Origin: Dugong dugon
Taxonomy: Eukaryota > Chordata > Mammalia > Sirenia > Dugongidae
NCBI GenBank assembly: GCA_030035585.1
Contig: CM057476.1
Span: 17,034,501 to 17,098,500 of the forward strand
DNA length: 64,000 bases
Reading direction: 5' to 3'
The notes beneath the pieces are model-generated. The model saw only the letters and a list, made by a program, of their open reading frames with translations. It had not been told where the DNA came from and ran no database searches. The first letter of the stretch is position 1; the number at the start of each line of letters is the position of its first letter. Positions 14,487 to 32,095 of the stretch are shown here, one piece after another. Made by a program: the position numbers and the translations under genes.

Positions 14487-14684
14487 AAGCAGCCCTGGTA
14501 CAGCAGTGGTTAAGCACTTGTCTGTCAACTGAAAGGTCCGCGGTTCAAACCCATCAGCTGTTCTGCTGGAGAAACGTGGCAGTCTGCTTCCGTAAAGATT
14601 ACAGCCTTAGAAACCCTATGGGGCAGTTCTACTCTGTCTTATAGGGTTGCTATGAGTCAGAATCATCTCAGCTGCAATGGGTTT
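14487..14684 (+). repeat. AfroSINE, well-preserved head
   Basis: Keeps the B-box-like ggttcaaaccc at about 14542-14552. Flanked by aatccccctaaga (14474-14486) and aatcaccctgaga (14685-14697). Confidence 0.9.
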
Positions 14685-14710
14685 AATCACCCTGAGAGAT
14701 ACCTGTGGAC

Positions 14711-14930
14711 CAGTGGTTCTTGATCAGGGACAATTTTGCTCTTCCCTCCCAGGGACATTCGGCAATGTCTGGAGACTCTTTTCATCTTCATGAATTAGGA
14801 TGGGGGGTGCTACTGTCATCTAATGGATAGAGGTCAAGGATGCTGCTCAATATCCTACAATCCACAGGACAGAACCCCACAATAAGAAATTATCCCAAAA
14901 TGTCAATAGTGCCAAGGTTGAAAAACTCTG
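14711..14930 (+). mobile_element. MER5A-type hAT element
   Basis: Begins cagtggttcttgatcagg, includes gggacattcggcaatgtctg and ends caaggttgaaaaactctg, the inverted-end layout of MER5A. Confidence 0.85.
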
Positions 14931-15019
14931 CTGCAGGAACTATAAAGATAAGCCACAATTCCTGTCCTCAAGGAAGCGATAATCTAGGAGAGAGAATTGA
15001 CACCATCACCTTTGTCAAC

Positions 15020-15150
15020 AATAATTATGGCCATTTATTGTGCACTTACTATGTGTCAGGCATTCTGCTTAATGCTTTACAGGTTATTTCATTGAATCTT
15101 CCCAACAATCCTATATGGTAGGTATTATTAGCCCCATTGAACTGAAGCCA
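15020..15150 (-). repeat. MIR SINE
   Basis: Reverse MIR: cacttactatgtgtcaggc, then ggtaggtattattagcccc. Confidence 0.7.
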
Positions 15151-15214
15151 AGGAATAGCTTACTCCACAGCTTCTACATTCTCTACCACATTATGGTCAT
15201 TTGTATGTGAGTGC

Positions 15215-15310
15215 AGGGCAGTAGAGCTGGGGAATCAAAGTTGTGACACTCTGCAATTTGAGTTCAAATCCCAACTCTGCTATTTCTTGGCTGGATGGCT
15301 TTGGACAAAC
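15215..15310 (+). repeat. MIR fragment
   Basis: gagttcaaatcccaactctg followed by ggctttggacaaaccc matches the MIR middle. Confidence 0.5.
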
Positions 15311-16113
15311 CCAAGAAAAGTGCTGCAGAGCTCACAGGAGCAAGGTTGTGGAGGAATGGGATATTGGTTGCGAGTACCCAGGACTGGATATGTTCAATGC
15401 TGGGATGGCAACTCCAAACCTGGGCCCAGGACAGCCTGGGTCTCCAAGAACATCCACACTCCTGGTCACCCCAGAAACAGCTCAACCCACACACCAGAGC
15501 AACAGTCCCTCCATCACTTGGTGGCTCAGGGGGGTAATTAAATGAGAAACAGGACAGATTTCAGAGGCCCAGGCTGGGTCATGCTCCGGGCTCGATGAGA
15601 TGCAGCACAATGAGGATGCTAATAAAAGAACATGCAGCCTGCCCACACATTGCTTGCCTACTCCTCCTGGCCACATCTCTGATCCACAGCCAGTTATCCC
15701 CACGGAGAGAAAAGGCACTTCTGAGCCGCGGGTGCATGCAGCCAGCCACCCACACACAGCAGTGCTGTCTCTTCAAGCACAAAGCCAAGTTTGGGTTTTC
15801 CTTTTTTTCCAGTTTCTATTTTCTAGAAAAATTTACTCTGAAATCAACATTTCTAATCCACACATCTGCCTTATAATTATAGAGGCCCAAACAATATTAA
15901 TAGAGGTAAAGGTATATGGCACAGAGGGAAGGTCAGGCTTGGTCGTTAATTGCCACAACTGATATGTTTCATAAAACATATTAGATGTGACCTAAAAATT
16001 GCTTTCCATGTAACCTCAACATTTAAGTAAAAATGATAAAATGCACTTTTTCCCGAAGATGTGCCTATAAATAATCCACATAACTTAAAAAAAAAAAAAA
16101 TCCCTTAATGAAC
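15311..16113. other. Intron sequence, nothing recognised
   Basis: Overlapping open frames of 70-120 codons occur on both strands at 15482-15962 but show no protein-like features. Confidence 0.4.
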
Positions 16114-16127
16114 CTATTAACAAAATA

Positions 16128-16287
16128 CCAGTTGCCATCAAGTTGATTCCAACTCGCAGCAACCCTATAGCGACCTTATAGGACAGAGGAGAACTGCCCC
16201 ATAGGGTTTCCAAGGAGTGGCTGGAGGATTCAAACTGCCAACCTTTTGGTTAGCAGGTGAGCTCTTAACCACTGCACCACCAGGGCT
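16128..16287 (-). repeat. AfroSINE, internally deleted type
   Basis: Short form in which gggtttccaaggag runs straight into the 5' third. Flanked by ctattaacaaaata (16114-16127) and ctattaacagaata (16288-16301). Confidence 0.9.
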
Positions 16288-16301
16288 CTATTAACAGAAT
16301 A

Positions 16302-16832
16302 TTTCATATCAAAAGAAAAGACAATTCACACTGCCATCCTAAAAGCAAGTATATGTGTTGAGTGCGATCTAATCACTACTGTAATGATAAAGATCATTCT
16401 TAAGCATCTCACCATCCATTTATTCCTTTAGGAAGAGGATCCCAATGCCTACAAAAGATGCTACCAGATCACATATCACTGAGAAAACTAAGAATGGATA
16501 CTTGAGGATAAAAGGAGGCAATCAAAATTAGCTCAGCTGAGGGCCTTATCTTAATTGTGGCCAACGGCTCTAAAAATACAGGCAACCGCAAGATGTAAGA
16601 TGGTGCAAAAAAAAACCTCTCAGCATTCTGTTTCCAAAAATATAGTGCCTTTAAGATTGAGCATTCTGAAATTTATGAACTAACTTTATAAATCTATTTG
16701 GAAATACACAGTGATGTCCATCACGAGCACTTGGAAATATTGGAAACAATGCTCTCCTAAAGAATTTCTGAGTCTAACTAGATTTGGGGCACTGTTTGCC
16801 CCCACACACATTTGCACTTACACACACACACA

Positions 16833-16874
<42 letters not shown>

Positions 16875-17049
16875 CCAGCAGTGGTCTCCAATTCAACTAG
16901 GGCATTTACTTTGGAATGATTAATATAAAGCTCAGGAATCATTTATCAAAAACTATAATATTAATAAATGTACAGCTACTCATGTGATTTCTAATACATA
17001 TCCACCTCTAAGTCAGCGCCTAGCTTTGCAGATTAATTGCATTGACATA
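16302..17049. other. Intron with CA microsatellite
   Basis: Nothing else recognised besides the CA array at 16818-16873. Confidence 0.4.
16818..16873 (+). repeat. CA dinucleotide microsatellite
   Basis: Two CA tracts separated by one cc interruption, about 56 bp. Confidence 0.97.
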
Positions 17050-17572
17050 CCTCCACCTCTTGCCTGAATGACTGCAATAACCTCCTAACTCATCTCCCTG
17101 AATCCAACTCTTGCCCTCTATGATTTACCTTCTACACAGTGGTCAGAGGGACCCTTTGTAAAATGAGAACCAGATAGTACACATCCCTGCTCAAAATCCT
17201 GCAATGGCTGCCTGCTCATTGCAATTAGAGCAAAATCCAAACCCACAAAGCCCTGCTTACCTCAATTCGGAGCACTTCCCCTATGTGTCTCAAAGCTCTG
17301 GCTGCCCCAATGTTCTTTCTATCAGATGGACACCCACAGGCTGGTTCCAGCCTCAGGGCCTTGCCCACTATCCCTCTGCCTGGAATACTCTTCCCACATA
17401 TCTTCCACAACTGGCTCCTTATTGTCATTCCAGTAAGTTGTAAGCTCTGTGAGGACAAGGATTTTTGTCTCTTTGTGTTCACTGCTACAGCCCCAGTGCC
17501 TACGAAGTACCTGGCACAGAGAAGGCCCTCAAATATTTTAATGAATGAATGAATGAATGAATGAATGAGTGA
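17050..17572 (+). repeat. L2 LINE 3' end
   Basis: Contains tgcctggaatactcttccc, then gtaagctctgtgaggac, then gtgcctacgaagtacctggc, ending in an aatg array at 17540-17572, the L2 3' layout. Confidence 0.8.
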
Positions 17573-17599
17573 ACAAATGAAGAAACAAATCAATGAACA

Positions 17600-17725
17600 G
17601 TCTGCCCTACCAGAATATAAGCTCCATGAGGACAGGGACTTTTGTCTGTCTTGTATTCACTGCTACATCCTAGTTTCTAGAACAGCATCTGGTACATCAT
17701 ACTAGCTCAATAGAGAATCACAAGC
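17600..17725 (+). repeat. Second L2 3' end
   Basis: Repeats the terminal L2 phrases: ataagctccatgaggacagg and agaacagcatctggtac. Confidence 0.65.
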
Positions 17726-17769
17726 TGTGTGGTCTTGGGAAATGACCCACCTTCTTGAACAAATACTCC

Positions 17770-18026
17770 GTGCTCAGCTCAGAGAGGCCCTCCCTGGGCA
17801 CCCAGTCTAAAGCAACAGTTCCCATTCACTCCCCATCATGGGCCTGATCTCTTCAGAGTTACTGCCGTCTGAACTTTTCTTATTTGTGAACTTGTTTATC
17901 CTGTCCCCTCCCCCAACAGAGTGCTAGCTTCTTGAGGACAGGGACCTTGTCTGTTTTGTTCATAGTTATACCCTAGGGCCTAGAACAACATGTTTATTGA
18001 GTGCATGAATGAATGAATGAATGCAT
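17770..18026 (+). repeat. Third L2 3' end
   Basis: Another L2 end: agaggccctccctgggc, ttgaggacagggaccttg, then an atga-type array at 18003-18028. Confidence 0.7.
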
Positions 18027-18539
18027 GAATGGTGCGTCAAGCACTTTTGTGCCCCAGGCAGCCTCAGTTTAAAGGTTGCCATGGGACAAAGGAATCCAAA
18101 ACAAGAAGTGCCTTGAATCAATGCTGGCTCCAGAAGGCTTTCTGGCCTTCACCTGGGAGATACCCAGTATTGGTTCTAGGATGTCACGGCCTCTCATTCA
18201 AGGTACACACAAACATGAGTGTAGGCAGGGGTGTGTGACACTGAGCACAGGGTACATCTTCCTTCTCCAGGACCAAGTTCCAATTCTCACTGGAGAAAAA
18301 CAGGCTCAGCCATGCTGCTAGAAACCCCAAATGTGTTTTATGGAAGGAGCAGGTTTAACCGACACGTCACGGACTACATTCAGAGTAAAAAATTGGATGG
18401 AGATATTAGGACATCTGTCAGCCACCCCATCTGGAGCCTGATTCTCTCAATGGGCAGAAACCAGCAAAATGTTTTTATAAAGAGGAAGCAGGGAAGAAAG
18501 AGGAATCAAAAGCACCTCAGTCCCACCCTCACCCCTAAA
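18027..18539. other. Intron sequence, nothing recognised
   Basis: No repeat or gene recognised; a 103-codon frame here has no protein-like features. Confidence 0.4.
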
Positions 18540-18744
18540 TAATGATAACAAACATGAAATGGATACTCGCTCTGCTCCAGGCGCTAACACTAAATGCTCT
18601 GCATGTGTTATGTCCCCACAACAAGCCTGCCAGGTAGGCACTATTATAACCCCATTTTATAGATGAGGAAATTGAGGCTGAAAAAAGTTAAACACTTCAT
18701 TCACACAGGTAGTGAGGGGTAACGCCCAGATTTGAACCCATCTT
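18540..18744 (-). repeat. MIR SINE, split by AfroSINE
   Basis: Reverse MIR: gctctgctccaggcgctaac, ccccattttatagatgagg and agatttgaaccc; its end resumes after the SINE near 18922. Confidence 0.7.
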
Positions 18745-18753
18745 TGATTATAA

Positions 18754-18921
18754 AGGAAAACTTGGTGGTGTAGTGGTTAAGAGCTACAGCTGCTAACCAA
18801 AAGGCTGGCAGTTCAAATCTACCAGGCGCTCCTTGGAAACTCTATGGGGCAGTTCTACTCTGTCCTATAGGGTCGATATGAGTAAGAATCAACTTGACAG
18901 CAACAGGTTTGGTTTTTTTGT
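18754..18921 (+). repeat. AfroSINE, internally deleted type
   Basis: Short form inserted in MIR; tgattataa occurs on both sides (18745-18753 and after the tail). Confidence 0.85.
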
Positions 18922-18970
18922 TTAGTTCTGATTATAACGCCTGGACTTTTAATGGCTCTATAATATGTCC

Positions 18971-19171
18971 CAGGGAGCCCTGGTGGTGCAGTGGTTAAGC
19001 ACTCGGCTGCTAACCAAAGGTTAGCAGTTCGATCCCACTAGTTTCTCCATGAGAGAAAGACGTGGCAGTCTGCCTCCATAAAGATTTACAGCTTTGGAAA
19101 CCCTATGGGGCAGTTCTACTCTGTCCTGTGGGGTCACTATGAGTCGGAACTGACTCAACAGCAATGGGTTG
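18971..19171 (+). repeat. AfroSINE, full-length
   Basis: Head agggagccctggtggtgc and full middle gtggcagtctgcctccat. Flanked by tataatatgtcc (18959-18970) and tataacttgtcc (19172-19183). Confidence 0.92.
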
Positions 19172-19329
19172 TATAACTTGTCCAAAAAATAAAGAATGGT
19201 TATATCAGCTCTAAAGTTAAAAGTTGGAAAAGTTGGCCATCCTAAAGCTGTGTGGCTTTAAGAAGTAACCCAAGCTTCTTGGTCTTCACTTTCCATATCT
19301 GTAAAATAATGCCTCCATGAATAACTGCC

Positions 19330-19875
19330 TCCTTTGCCATGAGACCAGAAAAACTGGATGGTGCCTGGCTACGATTACCAAACATTTTGATCAAAGATTC
19401 TACAGACGAATCCTGATCAAAAGGGGGAAAATTTAGGATAGAATTTACAATTCTCATAGACTCTAGACTTTCTGGAGCCATGAAGGCTAGATGAACCCCT
19501 ACAACTATTGCCCTGAGCTAATCTTTAAACCTTAAACCAAAGATATCTCCCAAACTCTTCTTAAAACCAAACAACAGTTTAATTTAACTAGTAAAGAATG
19601 TCTGCCTTGAGCATTGTGGTCTTTCAAGATCTATCTACAAGGGATCAAACCGACAATAGGAACTCGAAAGATCAGATAAGAAACTTAGGGAGCAGTGAGT
19701 TTATGTTAATGGGGGAGGAACAACTCAGAAAAGGAGGGTGAGAATGGTTGCACAACTCGAAGAATGTAATCAATGTCACTGAATTGTACATGTAGAAACT
19801 GTTGAATTGGTGGATATGTTTTGCTGTGTATATTCTCAACAGCAGCAACAAAATAAATAAAATTAAAAAAAAAAA
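19330..19875 (+). mobile_element. LINE-1 3' tail, older subfamily
   Basis: Reads gagaccagaaaaactggatg, attttgatcaaagattctac, gggagcagtgagtttatg and gtagaaactgttgaattgg, ending in a poly(A) run. Related 3' ends occur at 43915-44150, 51485-51597 and, reversed, at 53521-53765. Confidence 0.7.
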
Positions 19876-20169
19876 GTAAAGGGTTGAGGATGAGGTCAAA
19901 TTTTAAAATCTGCACATATTTTCCCAATGTCATTTATCTATAAATATGCATTCTAATAGTGACATAAACATAGACAACAGTACCTAGAAAAAATAATGGC
20001 CTGTTGCTAGGTTTAAGTGAGAATAGCTATCAAGCACTTAGACCAGTACCTGGTACAAAATGAATTCTCAGTACAGCCAGCTCTTTCATCTTTATTATTA
20101 GATTATTCTATAGGTCCTGCATACTCTAGCAAAATCACGGTTTGTAGAGGGCAGGGTAACGCAGAGGTC

Positions 20170-20395
20170 CTGGAGGCAGCCAGTTATCAGTCTATGTCTT
20201 AGCTGTGCTACTCACCATCTGCAAGACCTCAATAAAATAGCTTAACCTCACTGAGCCTCAGATTCCTCATCTGTAAAATGGGATAGTACCAGCTACCTTA
20301 TAGAGTTATGCTGAGATTGTGAGGACTGAATGAGATAATGCATGTCAAGTACTCGGCATAGCTCGAGGCACACAGAAGTGCTCAGTAGATGACAG
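20170..20395 (+). repeat. MIR SINE
   Basis: cctcatctgtaaaatgggat, gactgaatgagataatgc and ggcacacagaagtgctc in MIR order. Confidence 0.8.
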
Positions 20396-20464
20396 TTTCC
20401 ATTAGCAGTTATATAAACTGAGCAGAAGAAAAAGTGGCATCATTCCTGGCTATTTTAGTCTAAT

Positions 20465-21560
20465 TCAATTTGACAAATGTTCATTGAAGACTTGCCAGGG
20501 CAAGGCACTACTTCAGGCAAAAGGAGGCGAGCCTTGAGCAGCTTGGCCAGAACACAGGGGACAAGAGGGAAGCACACCTGAGCAGGCAGACTGGGGTCTT
20601 GGCATATCAAGCCTTGAACACCAAGCTCAGGAGTGGTCATTAATTCTGTGCACATGTGATGCAGCTAGAGGTCTCAGCAGGCGAATGACATCATCCAGCC
20701 TGTGCTTTGGAAGAACTCTGCCTTCTGTGGGGCATGGATTGGAGCAAGGAAGTCGGAGGAAGAGAAAACGGTTAGGAGGCTACTGCAATAGCCCAAGCAA
20801 GAGTCAATGACAGGCAGTGGTGAGGACAGAAAGATGGGCATGGATCCAAATGTCATCCTAGAGACAACACTTGGAGGACTTAGCAACTGACGGGGTGTTG
20901 GGGGAGGTGGAAAAGAGTTTAAGACAACTCAGTCTCCTTGTCAAGATGGGTAGGAAGGTGGTAGTTGCTTAAATGAAATGAGGAAGTCCAAACTAGCACC
21001 TAGAGGCTTAGTGAGTGAGAATGAGTCTGTCTGTGTTGGGAGGGAACAGAGGACAGGGATGGTGAGAAACTGGTAGAACATCCTGGCAACGAGGAACATA
21101 GAGCACATTGGGAGGAAGGCCATGGGGATGTGAGAGTAATAGTCAAGGAACTGAATAAGATCACCAAGAAGAAGCTAGAAAGAGAACTAGGGTGAACTTC
21201 AGGGAGTGATATCTGTACTTCCAGGGCCTAAAACAGAAGATGAAATCAATGAAGAAGTGAGAATGGTAGTCTGAGAGGTAGGAGGAAAACCAAGTTTCCA
21301 CAGTGTGAAAGAGACATAGAACATTTCAAGAAGAAATGTCATAATGAACGATATCAAATGGAAATCACTAAATTGAGTGGTTAAGTGTAATTAGTAGCTG
21401 CCGACACAGCAATTTCAGTAGAGTTGTAAGGGTGGTACAAGAAGCATTGAGCGTAGGCTACTCTTTCAGGAAGTTTGTCAGAGAAAGGCAGGTGAAAGAG
21501 GTCAGGAGATGAAAGACAAGTAAAGCAGAGAGAACTGAGAGAAATTCACTTAAGCAAAGA
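20465..21560 (+). repeat. Ancient interspersed repeat, family not named
   Basis: Phrases such as gttaggaggctactgcaatagcc belong to an old mammalian repeat similar in kind to 7260-7700. Strand and exact ends are uncertain. Confidence 0.4.
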
Positions 21561-22849
21561 AGAGTTGCCAAACTGGCAAAGAGCTTGGGAACACATAGCA
21601 CCATTTAGTCAATTACCATCTTCTTAAAGGATCCGAAGCAACCATGCGAATTAGCATGTGTAGGCCAGCAGAAAACGCACTTGACAGATGTTTTGGAGCC
21701 TAATCTTCAGAACTGGGCTAGGATCGTTTAGATTAGATTTCCTAAAGGTATCTTTAAGACAAACAAGAAGGCGGTAGAATGGTCCTGCCAGGCCTGTGAA
21801 GCAAGCACATGCAGTCTAAATAGAGAACAGAATAAGGCAAGCAAGGGAATAAGATGTGCTTGACTAAGAAAGAAGAAACTGAATGAGCGAAAGGAGAAAA
21901 CTCAACACACATAGGAGAGCATTAAACATCTGATCCAACAATGGCAGGATATAAACTCAACACAAGGCACTTCAGGGCAGTGACCATGGGCAGAAGCTAG
22001 CTAAAAAACTTGTTTGGGAAGGAACAGGTGATGCATGCCTTCATGTACCAGAGAAGATTCTGTTATTGCTGTTGACTACTGAAAATAAATCAAAACACAG
22101 GTGAGGATCTTTGCAATAGGGACCTGGAGGTAGCACACACAATGACAAACAGCCTTTGGCTGGATGTAGAAAGTAAAACAATTTTTAAGGGAAGATACTT
22201 CAACTCCAAACTATTTCAATAAAAAGGAAGTAGGACTGATGAGGGGGTGGAGTTCAGGCCATCCTCCACTGGATGAAGGCATCCCAAGATGGATGACCAG
22301 GAGGCAACTCAAAGTATTAAACGTAGATTCGAGTACAAACAGATCATAGACTTATCAACGAGGCAATGAAAGTTGCAGCCCTAAAAACTGGTGATTTCAA
22401 TCGGTTGACCAAATGTTTATCAAGTAGCTGGAGATGACTGACCTGCAGATATGGTGGAGAGCAAAGCCAATGCTGTTCCCTGTCCTCACCAGGCTTACAT
22501 TCTAGCAAATAAGAACATCCAGGGAAAGAGGATATACATGTGTGCATACGTATGTGTATACACACACACACACACACACACCAGGAAAGAGTCTCTAAAT
22601 GAGAAGAGGAAGAAATCAGAGAAATTCAAGAGCTACCACAGCCCACCTACCCAGTCAACTTCAAGAGATTTCAAAAAAAACCCAGAGTTTAGACTGTCAG
22701 CTCTCATCCCCACTCCCTGTCCCAACTTCATCACCTGTCACTCCTCACAATGGGCCTCCGCTCCTGACAAGCATGTGAACTTGGGGATCCCACCTACATT
22801 TCCTAATTTCTCACCTTTGTGGCAATGACACTTAGCAGCATAGCAAATT
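21561..22849. other. Intron with CA microsatellite
   Basis: CA array at 22560-22582; otherwise nothing recognised. Confidence 0.45.
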
Positions 22850-23080
22850 GGCTAAGAGAAGAGCCTCTGGAGCCACACTGCCTGGGTTCAAGTTCAGGCT
22901 GAGCTACTCATTTTAGCTCTGGGACCTTGAGCAAGTGGCTTAATCTCTCTGTACCTCAGTTCCCTCACATGTAAAACGAGAATGGTAACAGTACCTTCCT
23001 CCTGGGCTGTTGTGCAGATTACATGAGTTAATCTGTGCAAAGTGCTTGGAACAGAGCCTGGCAGAGTTCTTGCCCTGTAA
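22850..23080 (+). repeat. MIR SINE
   Basis: ctggagccacactgcctggg, ttgagcaagtggcttaatc, ctcacatgtaaaacgag in MIR order. Confidence 0.8.
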
Positions 23081-23814
23081 GGATGAGCTGCTGTTATCAC
23101 TCTGCCTGCTAAAAAATTCCCTCTAACTTCCTATCCATTGATCCAAACCCATTTTCTTTTAAAAAGTTGAGCCAAATATTCTACCTTCCATGAATACACT
23201 TATAAGTTCAGGTCCAACACAGATTTACTGAGGGTCTACCATGTTCTGGCCTCCAGGAAAACCACGATGAAAAAGACTCAGCACTGCCCTTGAGATCACA
23301 GTCTATTTGGGGAAACAGACATACCAAGAAAGATCATCAGAGTAATCTGGCAAGAATTATGAATTGGCATTCCCCGTTAAGTGCACCCCACTGGATCTTG
23401 CTTTACTCTCCTGACTCTCCTAAAGCAATTATTCAATTTGTACCACGTTGTTCTGCAATGAAAGCATTTACCTTGTGTTTTCTGAATTGCTTCACATGTA
23501 TATGCTTTATCTTGTTCAACTGGATGGGAAGGTATCCATTCTGGAAGTGGGTCTTCTAAATCTGGCCCCCATTCCATCTCTCACCAACAACCACTTTTAC
23601 CAACAGGCACTTGGCAACTGCGTATTAACCACTTGGGGTTGCTCAGAATTTTTAAGCATCTCTAGAGAAAATTCCCAGGGCCTGGGAAGCTGGGCTTCTG
23701 GTCTGGCAAGACTATGGACTACCTGATTATTGTCAAGTCCTTTCTGAAACCTCTTGGTATGTACATAAGGACACAACATATAAAGAGACTAGCATATTTG
23801 TAATAACAAACATA
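23081..23814. other. Intron sequence, nothing recognised
   Basis: No repeat or gene recognised. Confidence 0.4.
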
Positions 23815-23960
23815 GTAACTGAATATTTACTGAGGCTTTCCTATGTGCCAGGCACTAGGCCAAGTGCTTGATACATCTCATTTAATCCTCCCAACAACCC
23901 TATGAGGTCAGTGTCGTTATTATCCCACTTGGCAGTTGAGGAAACTGACATACCACAAAG
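23815..23960 (-). repeat. MIR SINE
   Basis: Reverse MIR: cctatgtgccaggcactagg, aatcctcccaacaacccta. Confidence 0.75.
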
Positions 23961-24249
23961 AAGGCCCAGTAGAGCAAGGAAGAGGCACCAAAAAGTGGGT
24001 TCTCTGAAAATTCAGGAAGGTAATAGTGACAGCCATTTCTTTCTTCCACGGTGTTTGAATAGCTGGCTCATAACTCCATTTTCAAATCCACCCAAAGCTA
24101 AGGGAAGAGCCATTAGTCAAAAGGACGAGGTCTTAAAACAGCCTACTCAGATACCATCACTGTACTAGTTCCAGTCTCATCAGGATTCCATTGCTCCCCT
24201 AAGATTTCCAACTTCTCCAAAGCATAAGACCAGCATATATAAAACTAAC

Positions 24250-25076
24250 ACAAAATATAAAACCAACCAGTTTAAACACTTCGAGGGACAGAGTAGCAGA
24301 GGCGGGGGTCTGGGGACCATGATTTCAGGGGGCGTCTAGGTCCACTGACATAACAAATTTTATTAAGAAAATGTTCTACATCCCACTTTGGTGAGTGGCG
24401 TCTGGGGTCTTAAAAGCTAGCAAGCGGCCATCTAAGATGCATCAATTGGTCTCAACCCACCTGGAGCAAAGGAGAATGAAGAACACCAAATTCACAAGGA
24501 AAATATTAGCCCAAGAGACAGAAAAGGGCCACATAAACCAGAGACTCCATCAGCCTGAGACCAGAAGAACTAGATGGTGCCTGGCTACCACCAATGACTG
24601 CCCTGACAGGGAACACAACAGAGAGTCCCTAGACGGCGGGGAAAAGAGGGGAGCAGAACTCAAATTCTAGTTAAAAGACCAGACTTAATGGTCTGACTGA
24701 GACTGAAGGGATCCCGGAAGACATGGCCCCTGGACTCTCTGTTAGCCCAAAACTAAAACCATTCCCGAAGCCAACTCTTCAGACAAAGATTAGACTGGAC
24801 TATAAGACATAAAATCATACTCGTGAAGAGTGTGCCTCTTAGCTCAAGTAGATACATGAGACTAAACGGGCAGCTCCTGTCCGGAGGCGAGATGAGAAGG
24901 CAGAAAGGGACAGGAGCTGGCTGAACAGACATAGGAAATCCGGGGTGGAAAGGAGGAGGGTGGTATCACAGTATACGGAGAGCAACGAGGGTCACATAAC
25001 AATGTGTGTATAAATTTTTGTATGAGAAACTAACTTGAACTGTAAAATTTCACTTAAAGCACAAGTGAAAAAAAAC
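24250..25076 (+). mobile_element. LINE-1 3' tail, elephant-type, long 3' UTR
   Basis: About 0.8 kb: gagggacagagtagcag, tggtgagtggcgtctggg, cttaatggtctgactgag, aatttttgtatgagaaac. It is the fullest of several copies here (43052, 45424, 48596, 33504) that share one 3' end and differ at their 5' ends, the mark of a LINE. ORF2 is absent. Antisense to CIT. Confidence 0.8.
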
Positions 25077-30185
<5,109 letters not shown>

Positions 30186-30329
30186 AAGTTAAAAAAAAAA
30201 AAAAAAAAAGGAAATTACATTTCATAAGGATCAAAAAAAGAAGATTTCCATCCCAAAATAAGGAATCTCAGATAAAGACTGAGGAGGTTTATGGAGACAG
30301 ATTTGCAGATGATACCAATGTATAGGCAT

Positions 30330-30560
30330 AGTGGTTAATGGCTCAAGCTCTGGACTCCAACTATGTGGGTTCAAATGCCATTCCCACAACTTACTAGCTC
30401 TGTGACCTTGGGAGAATCACTGAACCTCTCTGAGCCTCAGTTTCAACATGCGGACAATGATAGTAACTACCTGAAAGGGCTGTCGCAAGGTTTTAAAAAA
30501 AACTATATAAAGTACTTAGCACAGTTCGTAACACACAGTAAGCTCTCTGTAAAGGGTACC
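30330..30560 (+). repeat. MIR SINE
   Basis: gctctgtgaccttgggagaa, ctctctgagcctcagtttc, gtacttagcacagttcg in MIR order. A run of about 19 A precedes it at 30191-30209. Confidence 0.85.
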
Positions 30561-31204
30561 TGCTTTTATTATTATTGCTCACAGGAGATATATGTTTATG
30601 ACAGATTGTGCAGTTATTGCAACCTAGTAAGATACAAGGGGCTTTACAGCAGAATCTGTATTGAGTATTCTTCCCTGCACAAGGCACAGACACATCCATG
30701 TAGATGTTTTTGTTAATCATATTTAATTCCTAGCAGAACTTTAACTCCCTTTCCACTATATACTAATTTATCTTTAGGAGACTAGAATAGAATCCCATTT
30801 CTGAGTAAGGAGCATGATTAATATAGGGGTAGGAGACACCCTCAGTGAAATAATTATGATTTAGAAGTTCCGTACTATAAAATAAGATTCCTTTATAAAA
30901 CTCCGACACATTCAAAGCTAGCTTAAAGTGGTTGAGATTAGAAAAAAAGCAGCAGAAAATCTTCAGGATAAAAGGAAGGAAAAGTCAAAATGAAACATAG
31001 GTGAGATATTCACAAGACAGATTAAAAGCTAGGGAAGTAAACCTCTAGACATGCAGTCAGTTAAATACAACAGGAAATTCTGAAAGAAAGTGCTTCTATG
31101 GGCCACATTCAGGCAGGGAAAAGTCACAGCCTTGAGCCAAAGGGAAGTAAAGAAGTACAAACACTTTCCCATCCAGGAAGTGATGAGGATACTAACCATG
31201 ATCG
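30561..31204. other. Intron sequence, nothing recognised
   Basis: AT-rich; no repeat or gene recognised. Confidence 0.4.
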
Positions 31205-31215
31205 AGGGCCCTTTA

Positions 31216-31421
31216 AACCAAACCTATCACTGTGGAGTCGATTCAGACTAATAATGACCCTACAGGACACAGTACAACTGCCCCATAGGGATTCCAAGGT
31301 TGTAATCTTTACGGAAGCAGACTGCCACATCTTTCTCCCATGGAGCAGCTGGTGGGTTTGAACTGCTGACCTTTTGGTTAGCAGCCGAGTGCTTAACCAC
31401 TGCACCACCAGGACTCCTTCC
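31216..31421 (-). repeat. AfroSINE, full-length
   Basis: Full reverse copy flanked by agggcccttta at 31205-31215 and 31422-31432. Confidence 0.92.
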
Positions 31422-31655
31422 AGGGCCCTTTAGAGGTGGAAGAAGTAAAGAGGAGACTAGTGAGAAATTGGAACCTCAGGTGTGGGGTCTACATTTACAG
31501 TGTTCTGCATTGTGTGGGAACAACACACCAAGAAATTAACATAAATACCGGTCCAGGATCATGGAACCCTCAGATCACTGATAGACGCTAGTGGAAAACA
31601 ACTTGTAGAGGCCCTTTCACAACCGAGGGGATACAGGATACACTCTGTCTCTCTC

Positions 31656-31681
31656 ACAAACACACACACACACACACACAC
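31656..31681 (+). repeat. CA microsatellite
   Basis: About 12 CA units, one family member of several short CA arrays here. Confidence 0.9.
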
Positions 31682-31689
31682 CTCCTACT

Positions 31690-32095
31690 GAAAACAAGTT
31701 CACAATAAAGAAGTAAAAAAACAAAAGTACACAAAACAAAGAAAAACGAACCACATGAGGAGACATACTTCCTTGAAGGAGCATCAGCAGATAGAAGAAA
31801 CAGGCAAATTAGCCCTCTAAAAAGTACAGATAGTAGAACAGTCTAAGTGACCACAAAATAAGTTCTATTATCAAGGCAGATGAGTAGAAATTCCAATAGA
31901 AGAACAAGACACTTTGAAAAAGGACCAAGCACATTTGAAAAGGAACCAAACAGAACTTTCAGAAATAAAAAATATTGTTTCTGAATTTAAATTTTGAAAT
32001 TCACTGGATGGGTTAAATAGCAGATTAGATACAGCTGAAGAGAAAATTAGCGAACTAGCAGTTAGATCCAAGGAATCATATAGAACCATCCTTCT
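31690..32095 (+). mobile_element. Old LINE-1 (or HAL1) ORF1-region fragment
   Basis: Contains ggatgggttaaatagcagat, gatacagctgaagagaa and ttagcgaactagcagttag, which encode the decayed coiled-coil region of L1 ORF1. No intact frame. Confidence 0.65.

Noticed and set aside
14487-14570. tRNA gene candidate (A-box and B-box)
   Set aside because: These are the tRNA-like heads of AfroSINEs; no cloverleaf-complete tRNA is present.
16818-16873. CRISPR-like or regulatory array
   Set aside because: Plain CA microsatellite.
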